NCBI GenBank assembly: GCA_963761435.1
Contig: CAVXHJ010000001.1
Span: 248,001 to 312,000 of the forward strand
Direction: 5' to 3'
Length of the DNA: 64,000 bases
Source of the DNA: Roseiarcus sp963761435
GTDB taxonomy: Bacteria; Pseudomonadota; Alphaproteobacteria; Rhizobiales; Beijerinckiaceae
In this document: piece by piece, positions 19,018-29,715 of the stretch
How the letters are laid out: every line of letters starts with the position of its first letter
Position numbering within the stretch: position 1 is the first letter of the stretch
Notes under the pieces: model-generated
Seen by the model: the letters and a program-made list of their open reading frames with translations, nothing else
Database searches by the model: none
What the model was told of the DNA's origin: nothing
Program-made: the position numbers and the translations under genes

Positions 19018-19204
19018 GGCGTGTCGAAGGCGCTGTCGCTTGATCTTCGGATTTGGGTTTTGACGGCGGTTCAGGCCGCACCGTGAGGCGGCGGACAGGT
19101 TCGGCGTCAGCGCAGCGAGCGTGAGCCGCTGGCGAACGCGGGAGCACAATCAAGGCGACGCGTGTCCGAAGACGCTGGGCGGTGACCGGCAGTCAGGGCG
19201 CATC
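19018..19204 (+). mobile_element. IS630-family transposase N-terminal remnant
   Basis: Plus-strand reading gives SKALSLDLRIWVLTAVQAA and, after a frame change near 19080, REAADRFGVSAASVSRWR, REHNQGDACPKTLGGDR and QSGRI. This is the helix-turn-helix start of an IS630 transposase of a different subtype from the one at 5991. It stops abruptly at 19204. It lies inside the lysis part of the phage-like block, between the holin-like gene and the endolysin gene, and shows that the block has been hit by insertion elements. The rest of 18828-19249 contains nothing I recognise. Confidence 0.7.
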
Positions 19205-19249
19205 TTTTACGACGATCGCCATGGGCTACAGAGGGGATCAGACCGAGGA

Positions 19250-19843
19250 TCACGACCAGCCGCCTTCATTGAGTGCTTGAAAGAAGTGCTCGCCATAGCC
19301 GGCGACCGCGCCCGCGCAGTCGAGGCCGTTGATGATGCGGCGCGCCTCAACCCAATTGGAGCCGCGCTCGTTTAGGAAATCGACCAGCTTCTTGCCGGTA
19401 AACCAACCTTCCATCATCCCGAAGATCATGATCGGTGCAGCGATATGGGGGTTCGAAGCGAGCTCAGGGGTCCGGGCAAGATCCTGGTCGGCGGTAAGAA
19501 TGCCACGCCGACGAAGCAAGACCGTGGCGTGTACGTAGTTGGCCTCCCAGGTGAGCTGGACATCACCGCGGCCGTAGTAGACCTGACGCCACGGGCCAGC
19601 CGGAACCCCGTAAGCGCGCCCGCGCCCGTGACCGTACTCCTCGATTGGGAGCATGCTTTGCGCAGTCTCATGAAACGTGGTCGCCAGCGAATAGGCAACG
19701 AAGCGAAGGTCGGACTTCGCAACCCATTTGTCCCAGGCGGTGTTGATCGCGTTGATGCCCGCGACCTGCCCCTGGACCATTGCGCCGTGGAAGAGCGCTG
19801 CGCGTGCGCTCGCGAAGAACGCCGCAGGATCGCGGAGAGCCAT
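19250..19843 (-). CDS. Phage endolysin, glycoside hydrolase family 19 (chitinase-like)
   Basis: 197-aa lysozyme/chitinase-type muramidase. The GH19 pattern is clear: FHETAQSM with the catalytic glutamate region, then EYGHGRGRAYGVPAG, the signature YYGRGDVQLTWEANY, and the C-terminal ARRIINGLDCAGAVAGYGE. It degrades peptidoglycan at the end of a phage lytic cycle. A GAGGG site precedes the ATG. No signal peptide is seen, so release would need a holin, and a holin-like gene is nearby. Confidence 0.88.
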   Translation of the reverse strand: MALRDPAAFFASARAALFHGAMVQGQVAGINAINTAWDKWVAKSDLRFVAYSLATTFHETAQSMLPIEEYGHGRGRAYGVPAGPWRQVYYGRGDVQLTWEANYVHATVLLRRRGILTADQDLARTPELASNPHIAAPIMIFGMMEGWFTGKKLVDFLNERGSNWVEARRIINGLDCAGAVAGYGEHFFQALNEGGWS

Positions 19844-19874
19844 GTACCCTCGAGTAAAAGGTAGAGCGCGCTGG

Positions 19875-20822
19875 TCAGCTCAGCGTATTGACGTCTTCTT
19901 CGCGAGCGCGAAGATAGCGGTCGAACGCGCGCTCAAGGTCTGGCTTGTTACCAGCGAACTCAATCACGCCGAACGAATTGCGCTTGAGATCGGTCGCTGG
20001 ATCGAAGCCAGTGTCGAGGAAGATCCTCCATCGCGACTGATAACCGCGGTCGTTCTTGCGGCCGTGGAACAGATGCTCGACTGTGCCGTGGGCAAAGCCG
20101 AGCTTGTAGTTGATCTCAGCGACGGCTCGCGTCGCCCAGGCAGAGACGGCGTTGCGATAGCCGAGGCTCACGCCTCCGGGCAGTGACGCCTCGTATTTTC
20201 CGACCATGCCGAGCGCCATATGATGGTCTCCCGACCCCATCCCCGCGAGCTCGAACAGGCCGCCGATGCGGTCCAGCGTCCGGCGCGACCAAGCCCAGGC
20301 AAACCCAGGATGGGGATAAGCGTAGGCGCCTCCGTTGAACGACCAGAACTTGTCAGCTACGGGGATTACGGGCTTGCCGGAATGATAGGTGCTGGCGAAG
20401 CTTTGGAAGGTCTGTAGGTGCTCGTCGTGAGGCCCGAGGTCGTAGGCCGTGGACCAGGGTTGGATGACTGGATAGAGGTCGAGAGCCGCGAGAGTCTCCG
20501 TGGCCCAGCCGACGCGTCTGAAGGTGACGTCAGCGTCGAGCGCGGCGATTTTCTGCGCCGCCGGCGGCAGCCGAGAGATCGCGATGTTGAGCAGGTTCTC
20601 TTTCGACCACGCCATCGTTGTTGCGCGCAACGGGACATGCGCTAACCGCTCGCTTGCCTCGTCAGCGAACTCGTAATTGCGGCTCCCATAGGCGCATTCA
20701 GCGATCGTGACGTGGACGTTCGGCTCTTTGAGCCATTCCGCGATCGCGGCGCGCGCGAGCGCAATGCGCCTTTGCCAGCGTAGCGGGTTCGCGACGCAAG
20801 TGACAACATACAATATTTCCAT
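19875..20822 (-). CDS. Putative glycosyltransferase (GT-A-like) of the phage-like block
   Basis: 315 aa. Features point to a nucleotide-sugar-dependent GT-A fold: an N-terminal beta strand EILYVVTCVANPLRW, a NLLNIAISRLPPAAQKIAALDADVTF segment in which LDADVTF resembles a metal-binding DxD motif, and a later FNGGAYAYPHPGFAWAW. It carries a GAGGGG ribosome site. It lies between the endolysin gene and small secreted/membrane protein genes inside the phage-like block. A role in modifying phage or host surface glycans is an inference. Confidence in the enzyme class is moderate. Confidence 0.65.
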   Translation of the reverse strand: MEILYVVTCVANPLRWQRRIALARAAIAEWLKEPNVHVTIAECAYGSRNYEFADEASERLAHVPLRATTMAWSKENLLNIAISRLPPAAQKIAALDADVTFRRVGWATETLAALDLYPVIQPWSTAYDLGPHDEHLQTFQSFASTYHSGKPVIPVADKFWSFNGGAYAYPHPGFAWAWSRRTLDRIGGLFELAGMGSGDHHMALGMVGKYEASLPGGVSLGYRNAVSAWATRAVAEINYKLGFAHGTVEHLFHGRKNDRGYQSRWRIFLDTGFDPATDLKRNSFGVIEFAGNKPDLERAFDRYLRAREEDVNTLS

Positions 20823-21110
20823 AATTGGCCCCTCGGGGAGGACGTCCGGCCGAGAGCTCTCCCCCTTGAAGAACCTGAAGGGCGGTTCTACGGAAGGCCA
20901 CTATTGGCGCGGTCGCGCCTCAAGATTCTCTCAGCGAATAGAACAGGCCGAATCTTCGGCCGGAAACCTCAGGTTCGCCTCGCGCACCCGTCGAAGACGG
21001 TTGCAACCGAGCAGGTGGAGGCGGACATGGAGTTAAATCGTTTTCGTGAGCTCATAGATGAATTAGCCCATGACCGGGATGGTGAACTCCCAAACGGAGA
21101 GCGACGAAGA

Positions 21111-21494
21111 TCATAGCTCGTACCCGTCGCCGTCGAGCTGGCCGGTCTTGATGCCGGCGATAAGGTTGATGAGCTTTTCATTGACCGGCGTCGGCGCACA
21201 GGCGAGAGCGCCACGGGTCCACACGATGATGCCGTCCTTTTCACCGTCGTGGCTGACCAGCAGCGCGCCATCGCCCGGCGGTAACCCGTCTGGGGTGGTC
21301 GGACTGCCGACGTAAACTCCCTCTGCGAAGTGGAATTGTCCTGGCGTTAGCACGACGAAATGTGTCTTGGCGTCGAAATCGGCCTTTAGTTTCGCGAGCG
21401 GCTTGCATGTAGCCTTCGGCGCATTGTCCGCCGCAAGCACCGCATCCGAGCAACTCAAGGCGAAGACGAGAGACAGGGCAATCGCGCGCAACAT
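21111..21494 (-). CDS. Small secreted hypothetical protein of the phage-like block
   Basis: 127 aa with a clear N-terminal signal peptide (MLRAIALSLVFALSCSDAVLA, with a likely cut after VLA). The mature part has two cysteines and no family I recognise. A GGGAG site precedes the ATG. It is one of several exported proteins encoded within the phage-like block, which is unusual for virion genes. The 288 bases between this gene and the glycosyltransferase hold nothing I can support. Confidence 0.6.
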   Translation of the reverse strand: MLRAIALSLVFALSCSDAVLAADNAPKATCKPLAKLKADFDAKTHFVVLTPGQFHFAEGVYVGSPTTPDGLPPGDGALLVSHDGEKDGIIVWTRGALACAPTPVNEKLINLIAGIKTGQLDGDGYEL

Positions 21495-21517
21495 GATAGC
21501 TCCCTCGAGGCGTGGGG

Positions 21518-22015
21518 TTAGTCCTTTGGCGGCAGAGAAAAGGCAGAATCCTCTAACTCATAGGGCGCGTTGTCGTTGGAATTCACACCACGGTTGAAAT
21601 GGCTACGTTTCGAGTCATGCGCTTCCTTGGTCAACATGACACGATGCCCCTGCTCCAACCGGTCATGGGCGGCCCGCAGGGTTTTTTTCATGCCATCATC
21701 CAAAGCCGTCTCATAGGCGCGGGGCGGCGCGTCGCCTTCCCTGAGCCAGAGATCGACGCATGACTCCTCGTCATGGGTCACAAAGGCGATGAGTTCGGCG
21801 CTGCGCGGCAGAGAGGCGAAGGGCAAAGGATAGGGGAAACCCATTAGCGGCCGAGCCTGCCACGGCGTTGCGCAGGCGACCACGATGAGCATGGCGGGAA
21901 CGATAAGCTTCATCGCCAGTGGGGCCGTCGCCAAGCGGAACAGCCATGCCGCGATGGTCGTCGTCAACACAAGAAACAGGCCAAGGGAGATTGCAAAGTT
22001 GGAAAACGGACTCAT
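21518..22015 (-). CDS. Hypothetical membrane protein of the phage-like block
   Basis: 165 aa with two N-terminal membrane segments (residues about 8-28 and 34-52) followed by a soluble, charged domain of about 105 residues. No family recognised. It lies between the MotA/TolQ-like gene and the small secreted protein gene, on the same strand, and is probably part of the same transcript. Confidence 0.55.
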   Translation of the reverse strand: MSPFSNFAISLGLFLVLTTTIAAWLFRLATAPLAMKLIVPAMLIVVACATPWQARPLMGFPYPLPFASLPRSAELIAFVTHDEESCVDLWLREGDAPPRAYETALDDGMKKTLRAAHDRLEQGHRVMLTKEAHDSKRSHFNRGVNSNDNAPYELEDSAFSLPPKD

Positions 22016-22143
22016 GGCCGACGCTCTTCGAATGGGTCGTGGTCAGCGGCTCGAGTGGCGGCAGCGCGATCGCGAAAGCACTGGAGGCGAGAGATCGAAG
22101 GTCTCTGCATTGGCCGTCTGCCCTGCGGAATTGAGCGTGACGT

Positions 22144-22656
22144 TCACCGCGAAGTCGTTCGGCGTCGCACCCGACGGATTCCACTCTCGAGGTTAAATGT
22201 CATGATGGCGATGAGCGCGGCGGCAGTGCCGCCGGTGGCAGTGGTGAACAGTGAGGTCGCGAGCGCGACGAACGAGGTCGCGCCGCCGGCGAGCGACTTT
22301 GCCTGCAGTGACAGGCCAATCGCCGTGCCGACAAATCCGGCCATGACCGCGAGCCGCTCGGCAAGATGGCCGAAGTCCGATGACGGGGCTCGGTCGTCCC
22401 TTACGAGATCGTTGCCTCGATCGTCGGCGCCCAGCGCCTGATCGTCCACCTTCCAAGCTTGCCATCCAAGCCATCCCGCGGTCCCCAGAAACAGGACGCC
22501 CACAACGCTCGTCATCATGCTCATATCGTTCGCCCAGATTGTCTGCGGCGCGTCGTTAGCCCAGGCGAAAAACGCCAGGCCCAGGCAGGCGAGACACATG
22601 ACGAAGTGTGACAGAAAAGTGAGGCGGGGAGTTGCCATGAGCTGCTTCGGGTCCAT
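22144..22656 (-). CDS. MotA/TolQ/ExbB-like membrane protein of the phage-like block
   Basis: About 170 aa from the ATG at 22656 (another ATG is at 22638, and the open frame runs further upstream into the neighbour). It has four hydrophobic segments. The C-terminal pair, MAGFVGTAIGLSLQAKSL and then ALATSLFTTATGGTAAALIA, matches the pattern of the pore helices of MotA/TolQ/ExbB proton channels. No partner gene (MotB, TolR or ExbD type) is visible nearby. It follows the giant repeat protein on the same strand. The assignment is by motif only. Confidence 0.55.
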   Translation of the reverse strand: MDPKQLMATPRLTFLSHFVMCLACLGLAFFAWANDAPQTIWANDMSMMTSVVGVLFLGTAGWLGWQAWKVDDQALGADDRGNDLVRDDRAPSSDFGHLAERLAVMAGFVGTAIGLSLQAKSLAGGATSFVALATSLFTTATGGTAAALIAIMTFNLESGIRRVRRRTTSR

Positions 22657-22765
22657 CTGAGAAGATATTTGGGGCACGATTTCCCAATTGAGGCGGGAAA
22701 AGACAGCGGAACCGGCGGACGCGCTCGTATTTGCAAATGGGACCATTTGCTCCGGTTGACACCGG

Positions 22766-25700
22766 CTACCCACTCACCTTTGCGCCCAGCGCCAGGCCAA
22801 ACGGCGCGGCAGGGATACCGGGCTCGAAATAATTGCTCGATGTCGGCCCAGCGAACACGCTGTTCAGTGGGTTCCCAGGCAGTCCCGAGTTGTCGTAGAG
22901 CAGGGCGCCGGTCATGTTGTTGTCGGTAGCGAAGCTGAGCACCCCACCCTGTCCTTCATTCGGCCCGGCGGGGATCGCCGCCACCGCGCCGCCGCTCCCC
23001 GAGCCCATGCCCGTCAGCGCGACCGTGCAACCTCCGCCCAGCCCATAGCCAGGCGAAACCGTCGAGGTCGTCGAGGACGGATAGACATCGATGATGCCCC
23101 CGCCGGAGCCAACCACGACGTCGAACTTGGGCTCGAGGTTTACGGTCGCCAGCGGCGAACAGACTGCCGAAAGCGTGTACGTGCCCGGCGTATAACCGGA
23201 CCCTGCGGTGAAGGGGAACGATGTCCCGCCGACGGGGCCGCCCATCGAGCCCTCGCGCCCGGTCCCCAACTGCGAGTCGCCATAGGAGATGAAGGTTGCG
23301 CCGCTCGACCACTGGCCAATGGCCGAGAACGACGCCGCTCGAGTAGGCCGCGCGCCTTGCACGCATTGGACGACTGTCGCCGCGACGATGTTGCAAGTGA
23401 AGGCCGAGTTTTGGGCGAAGCCCGCGAACGGATCGTAGCCGTCGTCATAGACCTGCCCAAACACGGTTGCGATGCCCGCACCCATGTTCTGATTTGGGCC
23501 GATACGGAAAGTTTTCACGAGCCCACCAATTCCCGAATTGACGCACACCCCGCTCGCCGGGAGGTATGTCGTCGCCGTCATCGAACTCGGAGCCGACTGT
23601 TCCTCCGCTCGCGTTGAGGGTGTACGTGCCGGTGAGCCCCGTCGCCGCTGCCGTGCTGACATAAACGCCAGTCGTTACGCCCGATCCAGCGATCTGTGTG
23701 TACGCTCCGATCGGGTAGCTCGTGGCCGTCACGACGAGCGACGTTCCCGAGATGCTGGCGGTGATCGGGAAAGTCGAGGGCGAGCCCTGGATGTTGTTCA
23801 CCCCGCATGTCGCCAGCGCTGCTGCGGTCCCGTAAGTTCCGGCCGTGTTGATCGTCCAGGCGACATCAACGCAATTCGAGCCGGTTCCCGATGTTCCGCT
23901 GCACCCGAAGGTGAAGGCGTTGCCTGAGCCACTGACGCCCGGCGCGGCGTTCAACGTGACCGTGAAGCCATTATTGGCCGAGCCGATCTGCCCTGCGCCT
24001 GCGACGGTTGATTGTGTCGGCGGATTGGAGATCGCCGTAACGACAAGGCCGGTGTTGCAGCCGGAGCACGAGACAGCCTGCCCGACGACGATCGGGCGCG
24101 CATTCGCGGCAAGCCCGTTGAACGTCAGCACCGAACCGCTGATCGCCGTGTCGGTCGCCGTCGCCGCATAGGTATTGCCTATGTCGAAGCACGGCGACTG
24201 GATGGCCCCCACATCGCAACCGGAGATCGTCAAGCGGTTGAGCGTCGGTGGCTCCGCAAGCGTCGGATTGTTGCTGAGCTGTGCAGCCGCGAGGATGCCA
24301 GCGCGCGTGCCTACTCGACGGCCGCCATTCACTCCGTTCAGCGTGTGATAGGAATGTCCGCCAAGGCCCGGGAGACCACCGTTCTCGGCCGCAACGTCGA
24401 TCTGAGGCTGTAGCGAAAGCGCCGGCTGACCAGCACCGCCCGGCGTGCTGTTCAACGCGACTTCATTCAACATCGCTTGTGTCGAGACATTCACGACGTT
24501 CGCCGCACTCGACGACGTGCCTCCACCGACCGGAGGCGCAATCAGACTATAGGTCGATCCGTTCACGCCCCATGTGCCGCTGACAAGCCCGGCGATCTGC
24601 GTGCCGAGTTGAATTGGGCAAGACGTGCTGTAGGGGTTGCAGCCGATGACCTCGCCTTCCCACATCGGGTCTGTGGTCGTCGCTGTGAGGGTCAGGATCG
24701 GCGCGCTCGGAGCCCCGGTGATGTTTCCGGTGAAGTGCGAGGGAACCGCGACATCCTGGCTCCATTGCTGCCCGCCCTGCGTCCCGGCAAATCCGCCAGT
24801 CGACATGCCATTGATGCCAAATCCTCTGATCCAGTCGAGGATCAAGACTGGCCCGGGCCTGTTATTCGGGAAGCCTCCCACCCGCGTCCCATAGAGCCAG
24901 CCGATCTCCTGCGAGTAGCCGATCGCGCCCACCGCATAACCGGAGGCGATGAACGGAGTCGTGTCGGAGCAGCAGACGCCGAAGATGTTGCCCGACAGGC
25001 CATTGGGCAGGGGGGTTAGCAATGCCGACCACGGGCCGCTCGTCGGAGTGCCGTCCCCGACATAGTCCAACTGCTCAACAGCGCCCGAGCTACCGCCGCC
25101 TGTCTGATTCCATGTCGAAAGGTAGGTCCACGTCGCATTGACGATGGCGTTGGCGGCAGGCGCGGTGTTGAACGTGATTGAGTACGCGCCCGACGCATAG
25201 TTGATCCATGAACTCGCGATCCCCGCGCCGGTGCATTGGCCGCCGAAAACATCATAGGCGAAGGTCGCCGTGTCCGTGCAGACGGTGGTTCCGTTCACCT
25301 TGAGGGTGAACGAGCCAATCTTGATCGCCTGATAACCGAAGCCCTGCGCATTCTCAGAGAACGGAAACAGGTATTGCGGGATTCCCGCTTGCGGCCATGC
25401 CGCGCCCCCTGACGGCGCAGCGTTCATCGTCTCGGTGACTGCCCCTGGGTTCGCACTGAGCAGCCAAACCGAAGACACCTGACTGGACGGCCCGGTGTAA
25501 TTGCAGCCGCTCACGCATGCGGAAAGCGTCGGCGAAGTCGAGAACCCGGCCCCCGTCAGCACAAGACCCGGTGAGATCGCGCCCAGATACATCTTGTTGA
25601 CGGTCAGGCATGGGTTCGCGCTGCAAACCCCGCTTCCGCCCGAGGCGGTGATGGTCCCATTGATCGTCCCGCCGCTGAGCGAGGAGGCAGTGTACGCGAG

Positions 25701-28700
25701 CAGGCCATTCGCGCTGGACCCGTTGTTGCTGGCGCCGCAATAAGACGAACTCGAACAGAACGTCGCCGTCGCGCCATCACCTATGCCGAGCGTTTGGGTC
25801 TGCAGGGCATTGCCACTCGTCGCGAGAACAGAGCCGACGCCATCGGCAATTTCGTAAACCCATCCGAACGGCGTGTTCGTCGCGTTCCAGAAGCCCTGCG
25901 CCAGGTCCGAAACCGCTTCGGAAAAGGGCGCGCCGCCGGCCGCGAGCTGCATCAGGCGATTGTTCGGAAGGGCCTCATAGTGCCCAGGTGAGTAGTTTCC
26001 GATGATCGGCGGCCCCGGCAGGAACGGCGTGGTTCCGTACTGAGTCACCGCTGAATAGAGCCCGGTCGAATAGGACGCATTGCCGCCCGAACCGCTGATC
26101 TGCGCCGTGATCGCGCCTATGACGCCCTCGCCATAGGTCGGGAAGACAGCGCCGACTTTGATCGAGCTCGGAAGGGTGGCGTAGGCCGTCCCGTTCGCTG
26201 CGCGGATCGAAACCCAATACGGGCCGCCCGCGGGGACGTGAAGGATCTTGCCCGACCAATTGCCGCCGCTGACAACCCCCGAGGACAAATTCGCCCACGA
26301 GAAGCCCGAGATTGCAGGGCCGCCAGCGGCAAGGGAAATCTGCGCCTGGATTGCCGAAGGCGTCCCGCCAAGCGCGGATGTGTTGTAAGTCCCCGAGAGC
26401 GGAACTGTCGCGGTTGGCGATGCGCTCGGATAGTTGTCGATCGCGTACATCGTGCCGGTGCCGGAAACGTCCTTGATCGTGAGCGCTGGGCCAGGCTCGA
26501 TGGCCCCGCCGCCGGTGACGCCCGACGTGGTGATCGCAACCGGCGAGCCGGACGAACCAACGCTGCCATTCGCCGCGGTCGAGATCGGATATGTCCCGCA
26601 GCCGAGAGCGCCCGTCGTCGCGCAGGGGGTGAGCGCTCCGTAGCCCGTGATCATGACCGGCGTGGTGATCCCGGTCGCGTAGATGTATTGGCCAGGGATC
26701 AGGGTGCTGCCAGTGCCGACCATCGCGGCGTCGCTGGTGATCGCGCCATAGTAGTTCGCGCCAACGGTCCACGTCGAACCGGACCCGCCGGTGATGACGA
26801 GAGGCGCGCCGGTGATGCTGGCTCCGCCATCCGTGATGACTTGCCCGATTGCGATCGTGCCTGTCGCGCCAGTTGTCGTCAGAAGTCGTTCCGTTCAGCG
26901 TTCCGGTGAAGGCCGAGGCGATCGAGCCGGTCTGATAGCTGCTCACATTCAGGCACGGACCGGACGCGCACACGCCCGAGCCGCCCGAGGCCGTCAGGTA
27001 GCCATTGACCACGGCGCTCGCGATAGGAAGCGCAGGCTTATAAAGCCCCGCCGTCATCGATTCTGCGCTGACCGTTCCGCCTGACTTGTTGAGGGTGTAG
27101 GACGCACCCGATCCGCTCGCGATTGTCGGGCATGCGGAAGGACAGCCGGTGACGCCGACTCCCGCGATCACGTCGCCACCGGCAAGCACGGTCGTCGATC
27201 CGCTTTGTGTGCTGTTGATGGTCAGCGACGTCCCGGAGATCGAGCCATTGAATTGCGCTATGCCGGAATCCGCCCAAATGCCGGGGTCGTTCAGCCGGTA
27301 GAGCGAGCGTGTCGTGGCGCTGATCGCGCTGTCAAAGGCGAGAAAGTCCGTCGTCTTGTTGCACAGCGAAGCGAGAGAGGTCTTCGACGGATTGCCCGAA
27401 GAATCTTGCGGGAAGACCCCCCAATGCATCCCGAAGTTCGCGAGGTTGCCGCCCCACGCGCCATTGTTGAGGCCGCCCGCCGCAGATGCATTCGACTTCG
27501 TGCCGATCATCTGGAACAAATCACCGAAATTTGCCTGAGTATGCGTGGCGAGCGTTGCGCCTCCAGCCGCAGTTGGTGAAGGCGCTGCGCTCCAATAGTA
27601 GGGATTGGAGGCGTACAGGTTGACCGGCGAACTTGTCGTTCCGAGCGTCCCGGCAAACGTAACCGTGCCCGAAGTCACCGTGATCGAACTGCTGAGATTG
27701 TAAGTTCCAGTGCCCCCGGCGCCAGTTCCCAGCGACGAGATCACGGTTCCCGCCGCGATGCTGCCGGTTCCGGTGCTGCTGACGACACCCTCGCCGACGG
27801 CAAGGAGTGTACCCGGAGCCGCGCCAACGGTCATCACGCCGGAACTCATGCTCGTGGTGTTGGCGGTGAACGTAGCCTGATTGACCGAAAGCGCGTAGGT
27901 GCCGACACCTCCACTCCCCGTCCCGCCAAGGTGACCGTAAGGCGCGATGATGGCGCTCCCCGTCGTCCCGATAATCTGCATGCCCGGCATGATGACGCCG
28001 GTCATCGATCCGCCCGATGAGAACGAGCCTGGGCTGGCTAGCGTCGAGGGACCGGTACCCGGCGTGTAGAGGCCGCCAATCAGAGTCGATCCCGTCGTGC
28101 CCGCTAGCGCGACATATTCGCCGTTGTAGCCGCTCGGGGTCATGCCGGTGACGGTGAACACCGCGCCGGGCGCAAAGCCATGCGCCGCGCCCGTCGTGAA
28201 CGTCGCCTGCCCGTTGCCGGCGCTCGCCCATGTCGCCCCCGTAATCGAATACGAGTTCATCGACGTGACGGTGAGCGCCGGGACATAGTTGTGGTAGGCG
28301 TCGAGCGTCGAGGAGGGCAGCGTGTTGGACGTGGACATATTGTATGTCCCGGTCCCGCCAGAGCCCCCTGCAAAAGACGAAATCGTAGTATTGGGGGCGA
28401 TCGACGGACCCGTGACAACGGTCCCGACAACCAGCGGGGCGCCGGTGATGGTCGTGACCGTCATAACCGACCCGGTGAAGGAAGCCGTCATCGCCGCGGT
28501 CGTGTCCTGCGTCCCGGCGACGGTGTATCCGGTGAAGTTGATCGCGCCCTGGTTGAGGATCGGCGGGATGGCGGGCGAACCGCTGAGATCGTTCCCGTTT
28601 TCGTCGATCAGGCGCCAAAACTGCACGCCCGGCGTCAGCGAATCGGCGCCGTACTCACCGACAATTGCGCAAAATTTCGTGCCCGGCTGAGCTGTAATTC

Positions 28701-29673
28701 CGGTCCCTAAATCGCCACCGGTAAATGGGCTCAACGCATAGAGCGGGATGTTCAGCGTCCCATTGGCTCCGCTGAGCGCCGTGCCCTCAATCGATACCGA
28801 CGTTCCGCCAGAGCACGTCCCGGTATTTTGGCCGACCAGCGTCGTGCCCGAAGTGCCCGCAATCGCGGTGTAAGTCCCGCTGAAGCTCGATGGCGTGTAG
28901 CCGGCGAGAACAAAAGACATGCCTGGATAGACGCCGTGCGCGACTCCTACGCTGACCGTCACCGTTTCCTGACCCGTAACAGGCGAATTGGCGACACAGG
29001 TTGAGGTCGCGTTTGTGCTCTGCTTCGTCCCGATCCCTGGGATTGTCGATGTCAGCGCAACGGGCGCGACGTTGCATCCGAAGCCAGGATCGACGGTGAT
29101 GACCGTGGCGGCGTTCGGAACCCACGTCCCGGTCGGCTCGCGCTGACAGCCGCCGCCCACGCCGGTCCACTGATAGACCCCCGCATTGTACCCTGAGCCT
29201 CCCGCACCCACCACAGGCGTTATCGACTGCATTTGAACGCCGGTCAGGCCCCTCCACCAATTGAACGCCGTTCCATCGTAGGCGGGCTGGAAGAGCAGCG
29301 CAGGCACGCCGAGTTGCTGAGATGTGAAATCGGCCCCGGAGAACATATATTCGAGGCTTGGCGATTGGTTGCCATAGGCTGGGCTCATCTTGCCTTCGAA
29401 ATAGACGAACTCCGAATTGGTTGGCGTCGGCGGATACTCGAACGGCCCAGCGGCGCCGGTGCCTCCGTTGACCTTGAGGCCGCCATTGCCATAGCCAATC
29501 TCAGTATTGGCGTCGAAGGCCGCGGACACCTGTGGCGTGATCGAAGGCGGAGTTAGAGTCCCGGCGCCAATCTGCACGCCGCCCGCCCCAGCGCCGGTCA
29601 ACGTGATGAACGTCGTGGCGAGCGCGCGCCCGGCGATTAGGAAGGCGAGAAGGAACAGGAAACTGCGCGTCAT
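22766..29673 (-). CDS. Giant Gly/Ser/Thr-rich secreted repeat protein, split into three frames by two probable artefactual frameshifts
   Basis: Three overlapping frames (29673 to about 26885, about 26885 to 23585, about 23585 to 22766) read as one protein of about 2301 aa. It begins with a signal peptide (FLFLLAFLIAGRALA). The body contains many divergent copies of a beta-rich unit of the type G-x-x-L-T-V, I-x-x-G-x-x-V-x-G, then GGTGTYNLS, as found in phage tail-associated proteins. A second unit, ASGGSGVC..PCL, occurs twice. The breaks are at GAAGTC (26882-26887) and GAACTC (23583-23588); removing one A from each restores the frame (GTT-L-TTTGATG and TVGS-D-SMTATTY). It follows other tail-fibre-region genes. 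Exported adhesin or fibre-like cargo is likely; function unknown. Confidence 0.7.
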
Positions 29674-29715
29674 TTTCTGCCTTGCTGGATCGAGAGAACC
29701 GGTTGATGCGCTAGT

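Noticed and set aside
25975..26880. C-terminal 300 residues of the first giant-gene frame
   Set aside because: After 26880 that frame becomes Arg/His-rich nonsense; the real protein continues in the neighbouring frame.
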